NCBI GenBank assembly: GCA_039000515.1
Contig: JBCFYV010011135.1
Span: 16,957,191-17,021,190 of the forward strand
Length of the DNA: 64,000 nt
Reading direction: 5' to 3'
Source: Timema cristinae
Lineage: Eukaryota > Arthropoda > Insecta > Phasmatodea > Timematidae
The notes under the pieces are model-generated. The model did not search any database. It worked only from the letters and a program-made list of their open reading frames with translations, and was not told the DNA's origin. Numbering within the stretch: position 1 is the stretch's first letter; the number at the start of each line of letters is the position of its first letter. The position numbers and the translations under genes were made by a program. Shown here piece after piece: positions 1 to 11,145 of this stretch.

Positions 1-878
1 TAGCCTTAACAAGAAGTCCACAAAAATCGGCTGGACGACAGAACGTAGAACTTGGTCTCAGTAATCGAACCGTAAGGAGGACTCCGAAGAATGACCTCCA
101 CTATCATCCATATAAGATTCAGGTAGTGCAAGACTCACAAACCTCAAGATTACAATAGCAGAATATGCTTTTGTCAACAGATGTTAAATCTCATTGAACC
201 TTAGTGCCTTCATCAACAAGCAGAATTTTTTTATACTGGGCCGAAAATAACCCACACAATCTCCACGAAAAACCACTTCATTCAGGAAAAATGACGTTTG
301 ATACACAGTATTATCTCGTGAAATAATCGGTCCTTATTTTTTTGAAAATGCACATGGTAACGATGAACTCCGATAGCTATGCTGACATGTAGGTAACTCT
401 TTCCCTGCGTGCACTATGACCCAGACGAAAACAGACTTTTCCAACAATATGGCGCAACTTGTCAGTTTCAATGCATTTGCTGAGGCTTGCATTTCCTGGT
501 CGTCTCATCAGCAAGTTCAGTGATTTCCTGTGGCCTACTCGTTCACCAGACTTAATGGCTCCTGACTTAAATCCCAGGTTTTCAAGGAGAGGCCGCCAAG
601 GACCAGATTTGAAGGGGCGAATTCGACAAGAGGTCAACATTCTGTTGGAAATGCTACGCGACGTCATGGGCCGCTTCCCTCTCAAACTCCGACAATGTGT
701 GCAAAACCAAGGATGCCATCTTACTGACACCATCTTCAGAAAATGAACATTTGCCAGTTACACTAATAATTTCCACTCATATACATTAATTTATGTAAAG
801 AAATTAAATAAAAATTAATTGTGTTTATTTTTTATGATTTTTTTAAATCTTGCCCTTTTAATGCCTCACCCTGTATTT
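1..878 (+). pseudogene. Decayed mariner-type DDE transposase element, left end missing
   Basis: The three forward frames together give a recognisable mariner/IS630-type transposase, broken by frameshifts and stops. In order: a helix-turn-helix part reading SPQKSAGRQNVELGLSNRTV and ending HYHPYKIQVVQ (about 15-135), then NKQNF and WAENNPHNLHEKPLHSG (about 215-285), GPYFFENAHGN (about 330-362), FPGRLISKFSDFLWP with RSPDL (about 492-555), and a C-terminal block EMLRDVMGRFPLKLRQC (about 645-700). The last 96 codons (459-746) are still open. An AT-rich tail follows and ends near 870-878 in TGCCTCACCCTG, the kind of terminus such elements carry. It enters from the left edge of the window. It cannot encode an active enzyme. 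Family recognition is from memory of the conserved blocks. Confidence 0.8.
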
Positions 879-973
879 ATTTATGATTTTTATGCAGTAT
901 TCTAAAATTGTTTATCACTTACTTTATTATCAATCCTTGTGTCTAAAAATAATTAAGTGATCGAAATAATCTT

Positions 974-1251
974 ATTATTATTATTAGCATCGCATCTTAC
1001 TACCCGTTCGGGTTATACGCACTTACGCTAATGTGTAATGGTAGGGTGATTGTGAGATGAAATGGAGGACCTACAGTTTAACGTGGAATCCGAACCACGA
1101 TGGAGACCTGGCATTCCCCACATTCACAAGATGTCTTGTCAGAGGTGAAGGAAGGGTTTGGTAATCAGATAAATCTGTGCCGAGACCAAGGATTGAACCC
1201 CGGACGCCAGCATAGAAGTCCGACACCTTACCCCTAGACCACCAGGTCACC
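974..1251 (-). mobile_element. SINE family A, full length, with target-site duplication
   Basis: Read on the minus strand this starts with a tRNA-like head: box A around GGTCTAGGGGTAAGG and box B GGTTCAATCC. A body of about 180 bp follows, then the common tail with the ACCCGAACGGGT hairpin, and it ends in (AAT)n. A 12-bp direct repeat CGAAATAATCTT flanks it at 962-973 and 1252-1263, which proves insertion. The head is most like an arginine or similar class I tRNA, but this assignment is uncertain. Confidence 0.9.
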
Positions 1252-1664
1252 CGAAATAATCTTGTTTATCCAAATTTATTAAGAAAGAAGGGGTGCGTGG
1301 GGAACGCGGTGATGACAGAAAATCTTACTATCCTTTGTGTGTGGAAGGCGGGCGGTCAAAAATAATGAAAAAAAAGCCTTGTGTAGTTTAAGGACGGTCC
1401 CTAAATTTAAAAATGTTAATACTATATTTACATTAGTTCAATCCTCAAGGATATTAGCAGATTTTGATTAACATGTTCGCTGAGAATTAAGCACATGATC
1501 ATTCTTAGTGGTGCCGCAATTAACACAACACAGAAATTTATTTTAACTCATAATGCTTAGCAATGCAAACTTAAAACATTTTATTATCGATATATTTAAT
1601 TTTCTAGTGAATAAACTAATATTATAGATTATATACACTATTTATTTAATGCGTTATTTCAGAA

Positions 1665-1875
1665 TCGTCAAACTCAGGGTAGAGTAAAGCCGTCTGACCT
1701 ACATCGATTGTGACATGCAAGAGGACCTTGGAGAGTAAGCGAAAATATACTTCTCGGGAAAATTGGTAGGACCATTTGTTCTTTCTCAAAGAAATTCTCG
1801 TGTGCTGATATAATCACTTGATTCAAAAAGTCCTAGTTAAACACCTAAAATACATAAATATTTCAAAATTACTTA
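1665..1875 (+). mobile_element. SINE family D, 3' portion
   Basis: This stretch aligns by eye with 42375-42575 over about 200 bp: shared landmarks are AGTAAAG, GATTGTGA, GAAATTCTC, GTGTGCTGATAT or GTGTTGATAT, and a closing GTTAA-CACCT-like end followed by an A-rich tail. The tRNA-like head seen in the 42-kb copy is not clear here, so this copy is 5' truncated. Confidence 0.5.
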
Positions 1876-1947
1876 ACAACAGTAGACACAGCCGAGTGCT
1901 TGTATCTCCACTTGATAAAAGCATGCATCGAATAACATTGGTTCTTA

Positions 1948-2650
1948 TAAGGGCCCAACACGACCAGCCAAACTCTCAGTAATAATAAATTAATACTGAC
2001 AGTCTGACTGATTGTGTTGGGGCAGTACTGATGGACTGATGAACGGACTTACGAAAATACTGATGTGATACAAATTTTTTGATCACGTTATTATCAGTCC
2101 ATCAGTCTTGCACGTGGTGTAAGATACCGACAATAATACCGACAGTAAGAGTGATCATGTTCACACGCTTGTATGTATTTTCTTCAGTCTCGGTAACAAA
2201 CATGGACGTGAAACAAGTAGACATGAGTGCCCCAGTCGTGAGCACAGAAAATGTGGTGGAACACCCAGAACACGTGGAGGTTATAATAGATTTTGTAGAG
2301 CTCTATGAAACCATGCCAGAATTGTGGGACACCTCGAATGCCAATAACAACGAGAACAAAAGAAATTTGGCCTTAGTTAATCTTTTAGCTATATACATAA
2401 AAATGAAACCATATGCAAAAAATTAGGACATAAGAAAGAAAATTAATGTGTTGCGACTAAACTATCGTAGAAAGCTAAAAGAAAGCCACCAATACTAATA
2501 TGATCAATGCAATGTCCTTTTCTTACCATACATGTTATTCATTGCATGCAGGAATGATAATGATAAAAGTAATGATGCAAAGACTGACCATGTACAATCT
2601 TGTAAATACCGAGGCATACTGTCAGTCTGACTGATCATATAGGGGCCTTA
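1948..2650 (+). mobile_element. PIF/Harbinger-like element with MADF ORF
   Basis: The ends are short inverted repeats, TAAGGGCCC at the left and TAAGGCCCC read inward from the right. TTA lies outside both ends (1945-1947 and 2651-2653), matching the 3-bp TWA target duplication of PIF/Harbinger elements. A near-palindromic motif related to ACTGACAGTCTGACTGAT occurs inside each end (about 1995 and 2617). The interior carries a MADF-like ORF and no recognisable nuclease, so it is non-autonomous or deleted. The end assignment rests on short repeats and is moderately sure. Confidence 0.6.
2202..2495 (+). pseudogene. MADF (Myb/SANT-like) domain protein, one in-frame stop
   Basis: The frame opened at 2079 and its internal ATG at 2202 encode FVELYETMPELWDTSNANNN, the start of a MADF/Adf-1-type DNA-binding domain (aromatic, P-x-L-W-D). 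The domain continues in the same frame past a TAG at 2424-2426 as DIRKKINVLRLNYRRKLKES before TAA at 2496. A single stop therefore splits an otherwise intact domain of about 65 residues. MADF/Myb-SANT proteins commonly accompany the Harbinger transposase, where they bind element DNA, and the surrounding repeats fit that. It could instead be a read-through or a sequencing error. No BESS motif is visible. Confidence 0.65.
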
Positions 2651-2659
2651 TTAGGGGAT

Positions 2660-3230
2660 AACAATTGCTCAATAACAGACTTTCCTAACATATATAAGCT
2701 TACCGGTACAGTAAATAAAGCCTATTGTTCACATTTCATTTTATTTGCGTATGGTTCTGTATATAACGCAAACTGTACAGTAAACTACATATAATATTTA
2801 TTCACTTGTCGCAATTATCTTGCATAAAATATTGCACAGTGCAGTAATTAAATTGTTGTAGTTACATACACAGTCTATCGGTTCATTTAAATTAAACATT
2901 GTTCAAGCACTAGTAAATTTTTTTTAATATTCATTTTTCCAAATAACAAATACTACTTTATAACATACATTTTTTTTTGTCACAGAAGGCGTCCAATGTT
3001 AAGAGATTTCACTGTATTTAAATTAAAGTTAAAGTAGGCCCTATATTACCGGGATTTCCTATATTTGTAGATACCTTGTATTACCTTTTAAAAGTGATTA
3101 CTAGAGATAACATTAACTGATGCATGAATACATTATGGTAGATAGAGTATTTCTTTTTTTGTTGTAAGTAAGATTTCTTAAAAACATGTTTAACATAATG
3201 AATTGTGTCACATGTACCAAGCTTAAAAAT
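2660..3230. other. AT-rich sequence without recognisable genes
   Basis: About 570 bp of AT-rich DNA. If the DRG1 transcript continues leftwards this is its third intron. I searched by eye for the next DRG1 exon (DLPGIIEG block) on the minus strand from 1 to 3230 and did not find it. Confidence 0.5.
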
Positions 3231-3237
3231 GGTTTAC

Positions 3238-5417
3238 CTGAATTTTAGCTCCTTTGTATTTAATGCAACCTGGAACTGTTGTCAACGTGGTGAACTCGTA
3301 GGCTGCTACTTCGGAATAAACTCCGGCCAATGTACTGAGAAGTGTCGACTTTCCAACCGATGGAAAGCCTGCAAAGATGACAGACCTAAGTTTTAAGAAT
3401 AAAAACGTTATATTGAACATAAAAAAAATAGGTACTTTAAAAGTTTTACAAAAGTAGGCTTAATGAGAATGAAGACAACTAGACCCTTATTTTTAAAGGA
3501 AGCCTTCTTTCAACCACCAGCTATTAAAGTGGAGATATAGTGGACGCTAGAAAATTTCAGTGTTTTTGCTATTTTTATAGCAAAACTTTTTTTTTTTGCC
3601 CCAAACAAATAAAAAACATTGCTCACATGGTGATATCAGCAGTAGTTGAATATCTGTCATGAACATAACATTATATGAGAGATTTTTTAAATGAACAGAA
3701 AACGTTGTCAATGAATTCCAGGACACCCTTGACAGATATTCAACCACTGTTGATATCACCGCGTAAAGGAAATTAAATTAGACCTATATATTCCTACTAG
3801 AGCAATCATTTATTTATTTTGAAAAAATAAATGTTTTACTATAAAAACTTCAAAATCACTGGCCTTTTCTCGCGTCCCCTTCTACCTTTGCTTCGAAATG
3901 TAGATATTGACAATGACGTGTAAATTTCCTGTGATCAAGCATAGTGGGCAGATGTCATACTATGATGCTTTGTGTTACACTCGTGATCTTGTGCAGTGCA
4001 CACTAAAATGGGTAAGATGTCATTGTACAATGTGTAGACCTAACATCAACGTTTAATTACTACAGCAGCCCCATGGTTTCTTTGGTGCTGACTGACAGCT
4101 CACAGCTGACTTCTGACAGTCAACATTTAGGTATATACCTAAATTTGGACTGTCAGAAATGACAGCTGCTAAACACACGTTTTTGCAGATCATATGGCTC
4201 AGTGTAGGGAAACATAATTTGGTCTGGTAACTTTTCAAAGCTGTCAGCGGTCATCTGTCAGCTGTCAGTCAGCACCAAAGAAGCCATGGGGCTACTGTAT
4301 ATTGAATAGGCCTAGTTTATTTTATTTAAAATTATAAATTTAATTTATTAGCACATGAAAGATTAGGTTGAGTTGGGAAAGTGTCATAATAATTAAATAA
4401 ACTAGGGCCTAATTGTGTTATTTACATGACATCATCAATATTATGTTTTACTTCATCTAGAATTTAGTTGCCATGGATAGCCTACTTATGATCATCTACA
4501 TCAAGTCAAATCGCTTGAAGTTAAATTTATTATGAAGTAAAGTTGATAGTAGTCATTATTGTAAAGGCCTAGAAGGTTTTTTACACCTTCGTAGAAAAGG
4601 TATAAATTATGTTTGGGGCTTAGTGTAATGTGTTCAAATAGTTCTAGAATAGCCGACAGATAAGCAGTCACTTAGGTAAGTGGAATTTTTAATTTACTTT
4701 AAACTTTTCTTTGCTTCTTTTTTTTTTTGTTCAAATCGATTCTAAGTGCTTTAATGTTTGGAATAATGTACGACTGGTATCAATATTTTAGATATTTCAT
4801 AAAATAAATGGCCAAGAATGAGAAGGATAAAACATACTTTAGCCTTAAATTAGTCAAGCCAAGATAATGGAAGGACCTACCTACAAATCCAATTCTTGCA
4901 TCACCAGTCTTGGCCACATCAAAACCTTCTCCAGTGCCTCCACCACCACCTTTAGGAGTGATTAATTCTCTCCTCAGCTTAGCTAGCCGAGCTTTCAAAA
5001 GACCGAGATGACCAGCCGTTGCTTTGTTTTTTTGGGTTCTGGCCATCTTGACAGAGATATTTACATTAATAATTAGATATAATTTTATAAATAAACAAAG
5101 CACTTAATTAAAGATCAATTATTTATTTGTTTTCAACACCAGTCTTGTATCTATTATCAAAAACACATGGCCATGCTAAACTTTGGGAAATGCATAGTTA
5201 AAACTATAGTACTAGGCCATATATGTAAATCTCAAGCTAATGTTTGAATACAAATTAAATACTTAAGTTATTTTAGACGTTCATCGAAAATATCGAATCA
5301 AACTACTTATTTTTTTAATTATGTAAAAAAAAAATTATTAAGAGGTTATGTAGCCAATGCCACGCATTCACTTACCTCGGCTTCGATACCTGCAATTTTG
5401 TCAAGTATGGTGCTCAT
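3238..5417 (-). CDS. DRG1: DRG1 GTPase, first three coding exons (partial)
   Basis: Developmentally regulated GTP-binding protein 1 is an OBG/HflX-like translation-associated GTPase that works with its partner DFRP1 on ribosomes. Exon 1 is 5376-5417 ([14 protein letters not shown], then GTAAG). Exon 2 is 4881-5046, starting at [15 protein letters not shown] and ending DARIGFV plus one base, donor GTAGGT. Exon 3 is 3238-3368 after TTTGCAG; it begins with the rest of the glycine codon and encodes [20 protein letters not shown], ending GAKIQ with donor GTAAAC. The G1/P-loop is GFPSVGKST, split by intron 2. The switch I region includes the TTLTTVPG block. Phases join perfectly. The N-terminal 112 residues are present out of about 365 in the family; the G3 and later exons lie beyond the left edge. 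Intron 2 contains two MITEs. Confidence 0.95.
3527..3889. mobile_element. Foldback MITE family F1, copy 1 (in DRG1 intron 2)
   Basis: A palindromic element of about 363 bp. The outer arms carry the GGGGACGCGAGAAAA-like and TTTTTATAGCAAAA motifs. The inner arms carry GGTGATATCAGCAGTAGTTG, mirrored as CAACCACTGTTGATATCACC. At least four good copies and several fragments are in this window. This copy sits between DRG1 exons 2 and 3. Confidence 0.8.
4063..4297. mobile_element. Tc1/mariner-type MITE in DRG1 intron 2
   Basis: Terminal inverted repeats begin CAGCAGCCCCATGG at the left and end CCATGGGGCTACTG at the right, continuing inward through TTCTTTGGTGCTGACTGACA. TA dinucleotides flank both ends (4061-4062, 4298-4299), as for Tc1/mariner elements. 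The interior is rich in short CTGACAG repeats in both directions. No coding capacity. Confidence 0.8.
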
Positions 5418-5640
5418 TTTTAATGTTTATGATAATAGTACTGCTCTTAGGTCAACCAAAACACTAATTTATGATGCAATACAAAAAACAACCGTATTAA
5501 TATTGCTTAAATCCACTACGAATTCTAGAATATGGCATTAACCATTTTACATGTTTTTTATTATGATTTTTTTCTCTATTAAAATTAGAAAGATCACGAC
5601 AATAGAAACGGTATAAAGTGCGCATGCGCAATCTAATAGT
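5418..5640 (-). promoter_or_regulatory. Likely DRG1 promoter with NRF-1-like palindrome
   Basis: About 200 bp upstream of the DRG1 start codon is TGCGCATGCGCA (5619-5630), a perfect match to the palindromic NRF-1 consensus common in TATA-less housekeeping promoters. No TATA box is clear on the minus strand. DRG1 is a housekeeping gene, so this fits. The transcription start is not determined. Confidence 0.5.
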
Positions 5641-7130
5641 TGTGTTGAACCTGAAATCCAACATATAGTTTACCACAGAAAACTATTCAGAAACTTTGAT
5701 CGGTCAATGCACTAATAATATTTGTAGCTAGAGATCAATGTTTGTAGCATACTATTTTAACGCTTTTAAATAGTACCAACCAGTTTTCATTATCTAACTT
5801 AGTATAAAAAAACAAAGATAAAGTTATTTTAAAATAGTTAAATATTGTTTGGTTAAAATGATCTGACTTTTTTCTGGGTTATTTCATATCTAAATTATAA
5901 TTCATTATGGTTATTACTTATAGCCTTGTAGGCTATACTTTATCTATGGGCTCTGTGCAAAGTGCAGACGATATTTAAATTCACGAAACAAGCGTGCAAA
6001 ACGGCCATATTTTTAAGTTCTTGCAGGGTAAATCCAAATGGCATCAAGTTTACCGCATTGATCTTTATAAGCTGTGGCTGAAATTTTCGAACTGTTGTCT
6101 GCATACCATTGTGTAAGAAAGAAAGAAACTTTAGGGGTTCTCTCTCTCTCTTACACCCTCACAAGGCAATGTGGCATTTTGACATCGTTCATTTATTTGA
6201 TTGAATATATGAGATACATCAATGTGTGATTAGTTAAATGAAATAAATATGTTAGTAAAAGCTTTGGAGAGCATATCAAAGTTCGAAACTGGTTAGTTTT
6301 TTCTTTTAATAAGTTGATGTAGCCCAATATATACGATGATTTTTGAAGGAAGCTTGCTTTTAAGGCTTTATTTCGTACCTGATAAGTTATTTGAAGCATG
6401 TTTTGTCCTCAGCAAAGAGAAAACATATTATGATAAGTTGCATAATTATTTAAACATATCAATGAAGGTGACTATTTGGTGCCATAGGGACAAAAATATC
6501 AAATCCAGAGTTATTCCCCTCAGATTCTAGCAGACAACAATATCGAGTGCGATGCTTTTGTTAACTGCAAAGCTGGATTATTGTTCCTCCAATTAGTATA
6601 TAGAGGTCACTGATAAATCATTCCACTCATATATTAAATAACAATTATAGATTAAAATGTTAAGAAAGGTGAGTCATGGCCCAAGCAGAGTAATATCAAA
6701 ATCTGTAGTGTGGCACATGACAATCAAATTCGTTGAGTTTCATCTTTAAATAAATAAATAAAAAATAAAATTAATCCTCAGAAAAAAGCATCTTATAATA
6801 GGTATTATGTTTGATTTATTTACAGATAGATTATTACTACTACTATTTCTGAATTATTTGACTTAAATATATTTTTAAATTATACAATTTTGATGAATGA
6901 TTGAAACAAATAATTCAGCTCGCATACAGCTTAATTCAGTTTGTAAAGTAAAACTATAATTAAAAATGTTTTATTTAAATTAATCTGAAATTAACCGAGT
7001 TTCAAACAAGTTAACACACCTATGGGAACAATATAAATTGATATATTGAGTACTAAGGAGTAATCAAGATCGATATGTGATTGAGTTAACAACTCCTTCA
7101 ACTGAGCTACCAAGCTTGGCTCCAGAAAAT
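5640..7130. other. AT-rich intergenic sequence, nothing recognised
   Basis: About 1.5 kb without coding potential on either strand, upstream of DRG1. The only open frames are short and made of AT-rich codons. Confidence 0.5.
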
Positions 7131-7136
7131 AATATT

Positions 7137-7286
7137 GGCTGAGTCTCAATAGTCCGCACTTGCGCACTTTACTTGCATACCTTATTAAAACAGGTTTCTG
7201 GCACCTTAAAGAGCGCAGGGTGCATGCAATTTTTCAGACAGCATGGTACACTTAGAGCTACCTGGTGCCCACTTATGAAAGTAATG
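7137..7286 (+). repeat. Fragment of a dispersed repeat with AGTGCGCA motif
   Basis: It begins GGCTGAGTCTCAATAGTCCGC followed by CACTTGCGCACTTTA, and the same order is present on the opposite strand at about 10320-10390 (TAAAGTGCGCAAATGC then GCGGACTATTCAG). It abuts the hAT element at 7295, which may have inserted into it. Probably one end of a MITE; boundaries not resolved. Confidence 0.4.
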
Positions 7287-7294
7287 TTTTCATG

Positions 7295-8770
7295 TAGAGA
7301 TGGGCGAAACCGTGATCTTACGATATCAGTGAATACAGTGACTGTGATTTTACAATATAGGTGATTTATACCAGTGAGTTTTCACTGTGACCTGTATTCA
7401 CAGTGTTTTGATGGACTGATATTTTTTCACTTTCCAACCACAGTCAAGACTAGTATTTAGCTGCTGTACGAGTATGCGAGTACAATCGAGTATCGAGTAT
7501 GGAGCATGGAGTATTTATGAGTATTTAATATTGGGTACTTAGTATTTATTCGAATAGTCCCATGACTATCGGTTGAAAGGAAACTAATTACTCGGGTGTT
7601 TGGTGATTTGCAATGGAATTCGATACTTAAAGGCCTAACATAAACTCTTCTTGTCGGCACTGACATTGACAATCGACATACAGCTACCTAATCTTTCAAG
7701 GCTTCATCTGGATTTTATGTTGCCTGACTAATGTACAGTCAATACAAAAGTATGCATTTTAAGATGTTTCATACAGTTGATAAGAAAAGAAAGCAAAACA
7801 TATGTTATTAATATTTTATAGTGAAAATGTTATGTAATTTGGGCAAAATTAGTGGTCCAACAAACATTATGTTAAACACCAATACCAATATTAAAACTTA
7901 TTTGACGTACAATGAGAAACTCTTGTAATTGTGTAATTTATTTAGTGTTTTTACTACAGTTAAAATTTATGTGACATTAAAAATGAACATAACATAATGG
8001 CGATTGGTTTAGGAAATATTGTTTGGAATGCAGGTCATATATTAATTATTGTATTGTTATTTATTTTAAATACCATACATATAATAGTAGATGATCTATA
8101 CATATATTAGAAGCAAATAAACTTTAGATTAGACTATATGATGATTAGAATCATAAACGCATAGTAAATATTAAGGTTTATTTATATATTTTCTATTTTG
8201 TTACTTATATTAATTTATTATTAGCAACTTTGGGGACAGGATCACAAAAAAAAAGAACCAATTCTTTTTTTTTCCTTGCTTACTTTTAAAAAGAATCCGA
8301 AATGTGATTTGCTTAGTAAGCAAGCTTTTCGATTTTGTTATTAATAAATACATATTTTGTATTGAAAACGCATTTTAATGAAACATTTATACCAATAAAG
8401 TAATTTTTACGTAGCAATCTGATACTGTTTTTGAAAAATGAGCTCTAAGAAATCAAGTGTTTTAAATAGAAATAGCACGTAAAACATGCCAGTCAATAAG
8501 GTCAATTCTTAATTTTCTAGTAGAGAATAAAAAATAAAATAATAACAAGGGCCGCGAAGCGAGTATTTACTCGAGGGTCTTGAGGAACTAGCTCCGTGGC
8601 TCGAGTAACTGTTGCCAACTGAATCGAGTGTGGAGTATTTGCGAGTATGGAGTATTTCCAATCACTGATATCTCAATCACCGATACTTTTGAGATCGAGT
8701 CACTGGGAGTATAGGTGATCAAATGGTATCGGTGAAAAAATCACAGTCAGTGATTTATCGCCCATCTTTA
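7295..8770 (+). mobile_element. Complete non-autonomous hAT element, 1476 bp, 8-bp TSD
   Basis: The ends are TAGAGATGGGCGA on the left and, read inward, TAAAGATGGGCGATAAATCA on the right. The exact 8-bp repeat TTTTCATG lies immediately outside both ends (7287-7294 and 8771-8778), diagnostic of hAT transposition. Short CGAGTA/GAGTAT motifs are clustered inside both ends (about 7470-7510 and 8555-8650), where hAT transposases bind subterminal repeats. No transposase ORF is present. Its right-hand 535 bp is repeated in inverse orientation at 9326-9863. Confidence 0.9.
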
Positions 8771-9325
8771 TTTTCATGGCAATGAGATCAATTTTTGAAA
8801 GTTTTGTTCCATATGCGCACTCTATATAGGTGTTATAAAATTAGTAGATGAATGTAGGCGTGAATATTTACAGTACTTAAGGCCGATGTTTTAATAACGT
8901 ATTAAACCACTGGTTAACTAAGATGAGGTTTAATATAACCTCGAGCTAAAACTTCTTGTTAACGTAGTTTACTGTTTTATTGGCTTTCTATGTGGAGGTT
9001 AGTCGACTTGGAATTAATTTGTTGGTAGTATATTTTTACTCAAATGTAGATTGAATAAAAATATTTGTTAGTGGAAATGGGAATAAATGAATGCTGAAAT
9101 GTGCTAACAATCATTATCTAATTTGATTTTAAATACATCTGCGAGTTTTTTTTTGCATGTTTCAGACACATTTTACTAATATATTATATACTAATATTCC
9201 CTCCAAAAACTAATGTATTATTTTTAAATCTATTTAATAGGCTTAATTATTTATTTTATCCTGCTTAAGAATAAAATAGTTTTGTAAAAGGGGTCGGAGG
9301 ATGCGCAAAAACAAGTACAAATAAG
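8771..9325. other. Spacer between inverted hAT copies
   Basis: About 550 bp of AT-rich unique-looking DNA forming the loop of a large inverted repeat. No ORF or repeat recognised. Confidence 0.5.
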
Positions 9326-9863
9326 TAGAGATAGGCGATAAATCACTGACTGTGATTTTTTCACCGATACCATTTGATCACCTATACTCCCAGTGACTCG
9401 ATCTCAAAAGTATCGGTGATTGAGATATCAGTGATTGGAAATACTCCATACTCGCAAATACTCCACACTCGATTCAGTTGGCAACAGTTACTCGAGCCAC
9501 GGAGCTAGTTCCTCAAGACACTCGAGTAAATACTCGCTTCGCGGCCCTTGTTATTATTTTATTTTTTATTTTCTACCAGAAAATTAAGAATTGACCTTAT
9601 TGACTGGCATGTTTTACGTGCTATTTCTATTTAAAACACTTGATTTCTTAGAGCTCATTTTTCAAAAACAGTATCAGATTGCTACGTAAAAATTACTTTA
9701 TTGGTATAAATGTATCATTAAAATGCGTTTTAAATACAAAATATTTATTGTTAATAACAAAATCTAAAAGCTTGCTTACTAAGCAAATCACATTTCGGAT
9801 TCTTTTTAAAAGTAAGCTAGGAAAAAAAAAAAGAATTTGTTCTTTTTTTCGGTGATCCTGTTA
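9326..9863 (-). mobile_element. Inverted partial copy of the 7.3-kb hAT element
   Basis: The sequence starts TAGAGATAGGCGATAAATCA and follows the reverse complement of 8232-8770 closely for about 540 bp, including the run of CGAGTA motifs and the GGCCGCGAAGCGAGTATTTA segment. Similarity stops near the poly-T tract at about 9860. No 8-bp duplication was found at 9318-9325, so the distal end is truncated or diverged. Confidence 0.85.
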
Positions 9864-10149
9864 TAATTAGGTTATAATTTAACCTCGACAAAACCTGACA
9901 TTGAAACAGTAGCCCTTAGCAATACATATATAAATTGTTATTTTCCTGTTATTAAACTTCTTATATCAATAAAGGAAAATTCTTAAACTATTATTTATAA
10001 TTAAAAACATTTCTTAAACTAAAAAATCTATTTACTAAAACAAAGAGATTTTTATGCTAGAGAAAGAATTTTAGCCTACTGACAAATGTAAATGAATAAA
10101 TTACACAACATTACAAATTATTCATTTAACAGTTTAAGTTTATTTATTA

Positions 10150-10395
10150 CATTTAAAACGCTAGTTTAACTAAAGTGCGCGATAAGGGGAACATCGAATG
10201 TGCACTTTAGTAAAGTGCGCTGTAAGGGGTGCATCAGCACACTTCAAGAGAATTCAGACAACATCAAAAATGATTTCCGGCCTTTAAGTCGACACCATTG
10301 CAATTTTCTAGCAAATAAAGTGCGCAAATGCACAAAGGCGGACTATTCAGATACGGCCATTATAGAGTGGGGAGCTACAAGGGAATCTACCTTTG
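10150..10395 (-). repeat. Dispersed repeat related to 7137-7286
   Basis: It contains three AAAGTGCGC motifs (about 10173, 10214, 10318) and the inverse of the 7.1-kb fragment. A 66-codon open frame across it looks fortuitous. Likely a second copy of the same MITE or low-copy repeat. Confidence 0.4.
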
Positions 10396-11145
10396 ACTAG
10401 TAATCTTTGGCAATGACTAAAAAAATTGGCGTTGCCATACCTAAACAACATTTTCGTTCAGGCTTAGAATTTAGATTATTGAAATAATATAAATGATATT
10501 AACTATAGTTAAACCTAATGGAGTAATGGCATAACGATTAGAGGCTGGAAGGCTATCTATAGTTAAATGGTATACAAACTAGAAGCCAACCAAAAATGAT
10601 TGTACATCAATGGGTCTTAAGTTTGTGTTGTACTAGAATATAACATTGTTGTAGGGACGATTAGGAGGTTTTATTATTCATTATAAATATTCTGTAAAAA
10701 GTTAGTAGTGTTGTTACGTTGACAATTATTTATTGTGTTGTTAGGCACCTCATACAATAATTCGAGTTCATACGTTTTAAAGAAAGTTATAATTTAACAG
10801 CTTCATCTTTACGTTAGAGGAAAATAAAATAAAATTAATAAGGTGAAATGTACCTGCATTAACATGAATAGAAAATGGGAATATAAATTGATTCCATACA
10901 CAACTATAAATACGAGAATTTTATAAAATAGAAGAAAAGCAATCGGCATTAAAATACATTCACAAAGTTTGTAAATCAATTTAAAAAAATCTTGAAATAA
11001 AGAGTTTGATATGTGCAAAATAGAATATGGTGCTAAAATAGCAACAATATTGTCTTCAACAATAATAAAACTAAACTTCATAGCAACATTTTTTTAAAAT
11101 ATTTTTTTGGACCAGAACTACATATCTACTGTGTAGGTAGGTTTA

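Noticed and set aside
459..733. Minus-strand 118-codon frame over the mariner relic
   Set aside because: It is the antisense of the plus-strand transposase remnant.
1..3230. Fourth DRG1 exon
   Set aside because: No minus-strand sequence encoding the expected DLPGIIEG block was found, so the gene continues beyond the window.
4053..4238. 61-codon minus frame inside DRG1 intron 2
   Set aside because: It lies within the TA-flanked MITE and does not connect to DRG1 exons.
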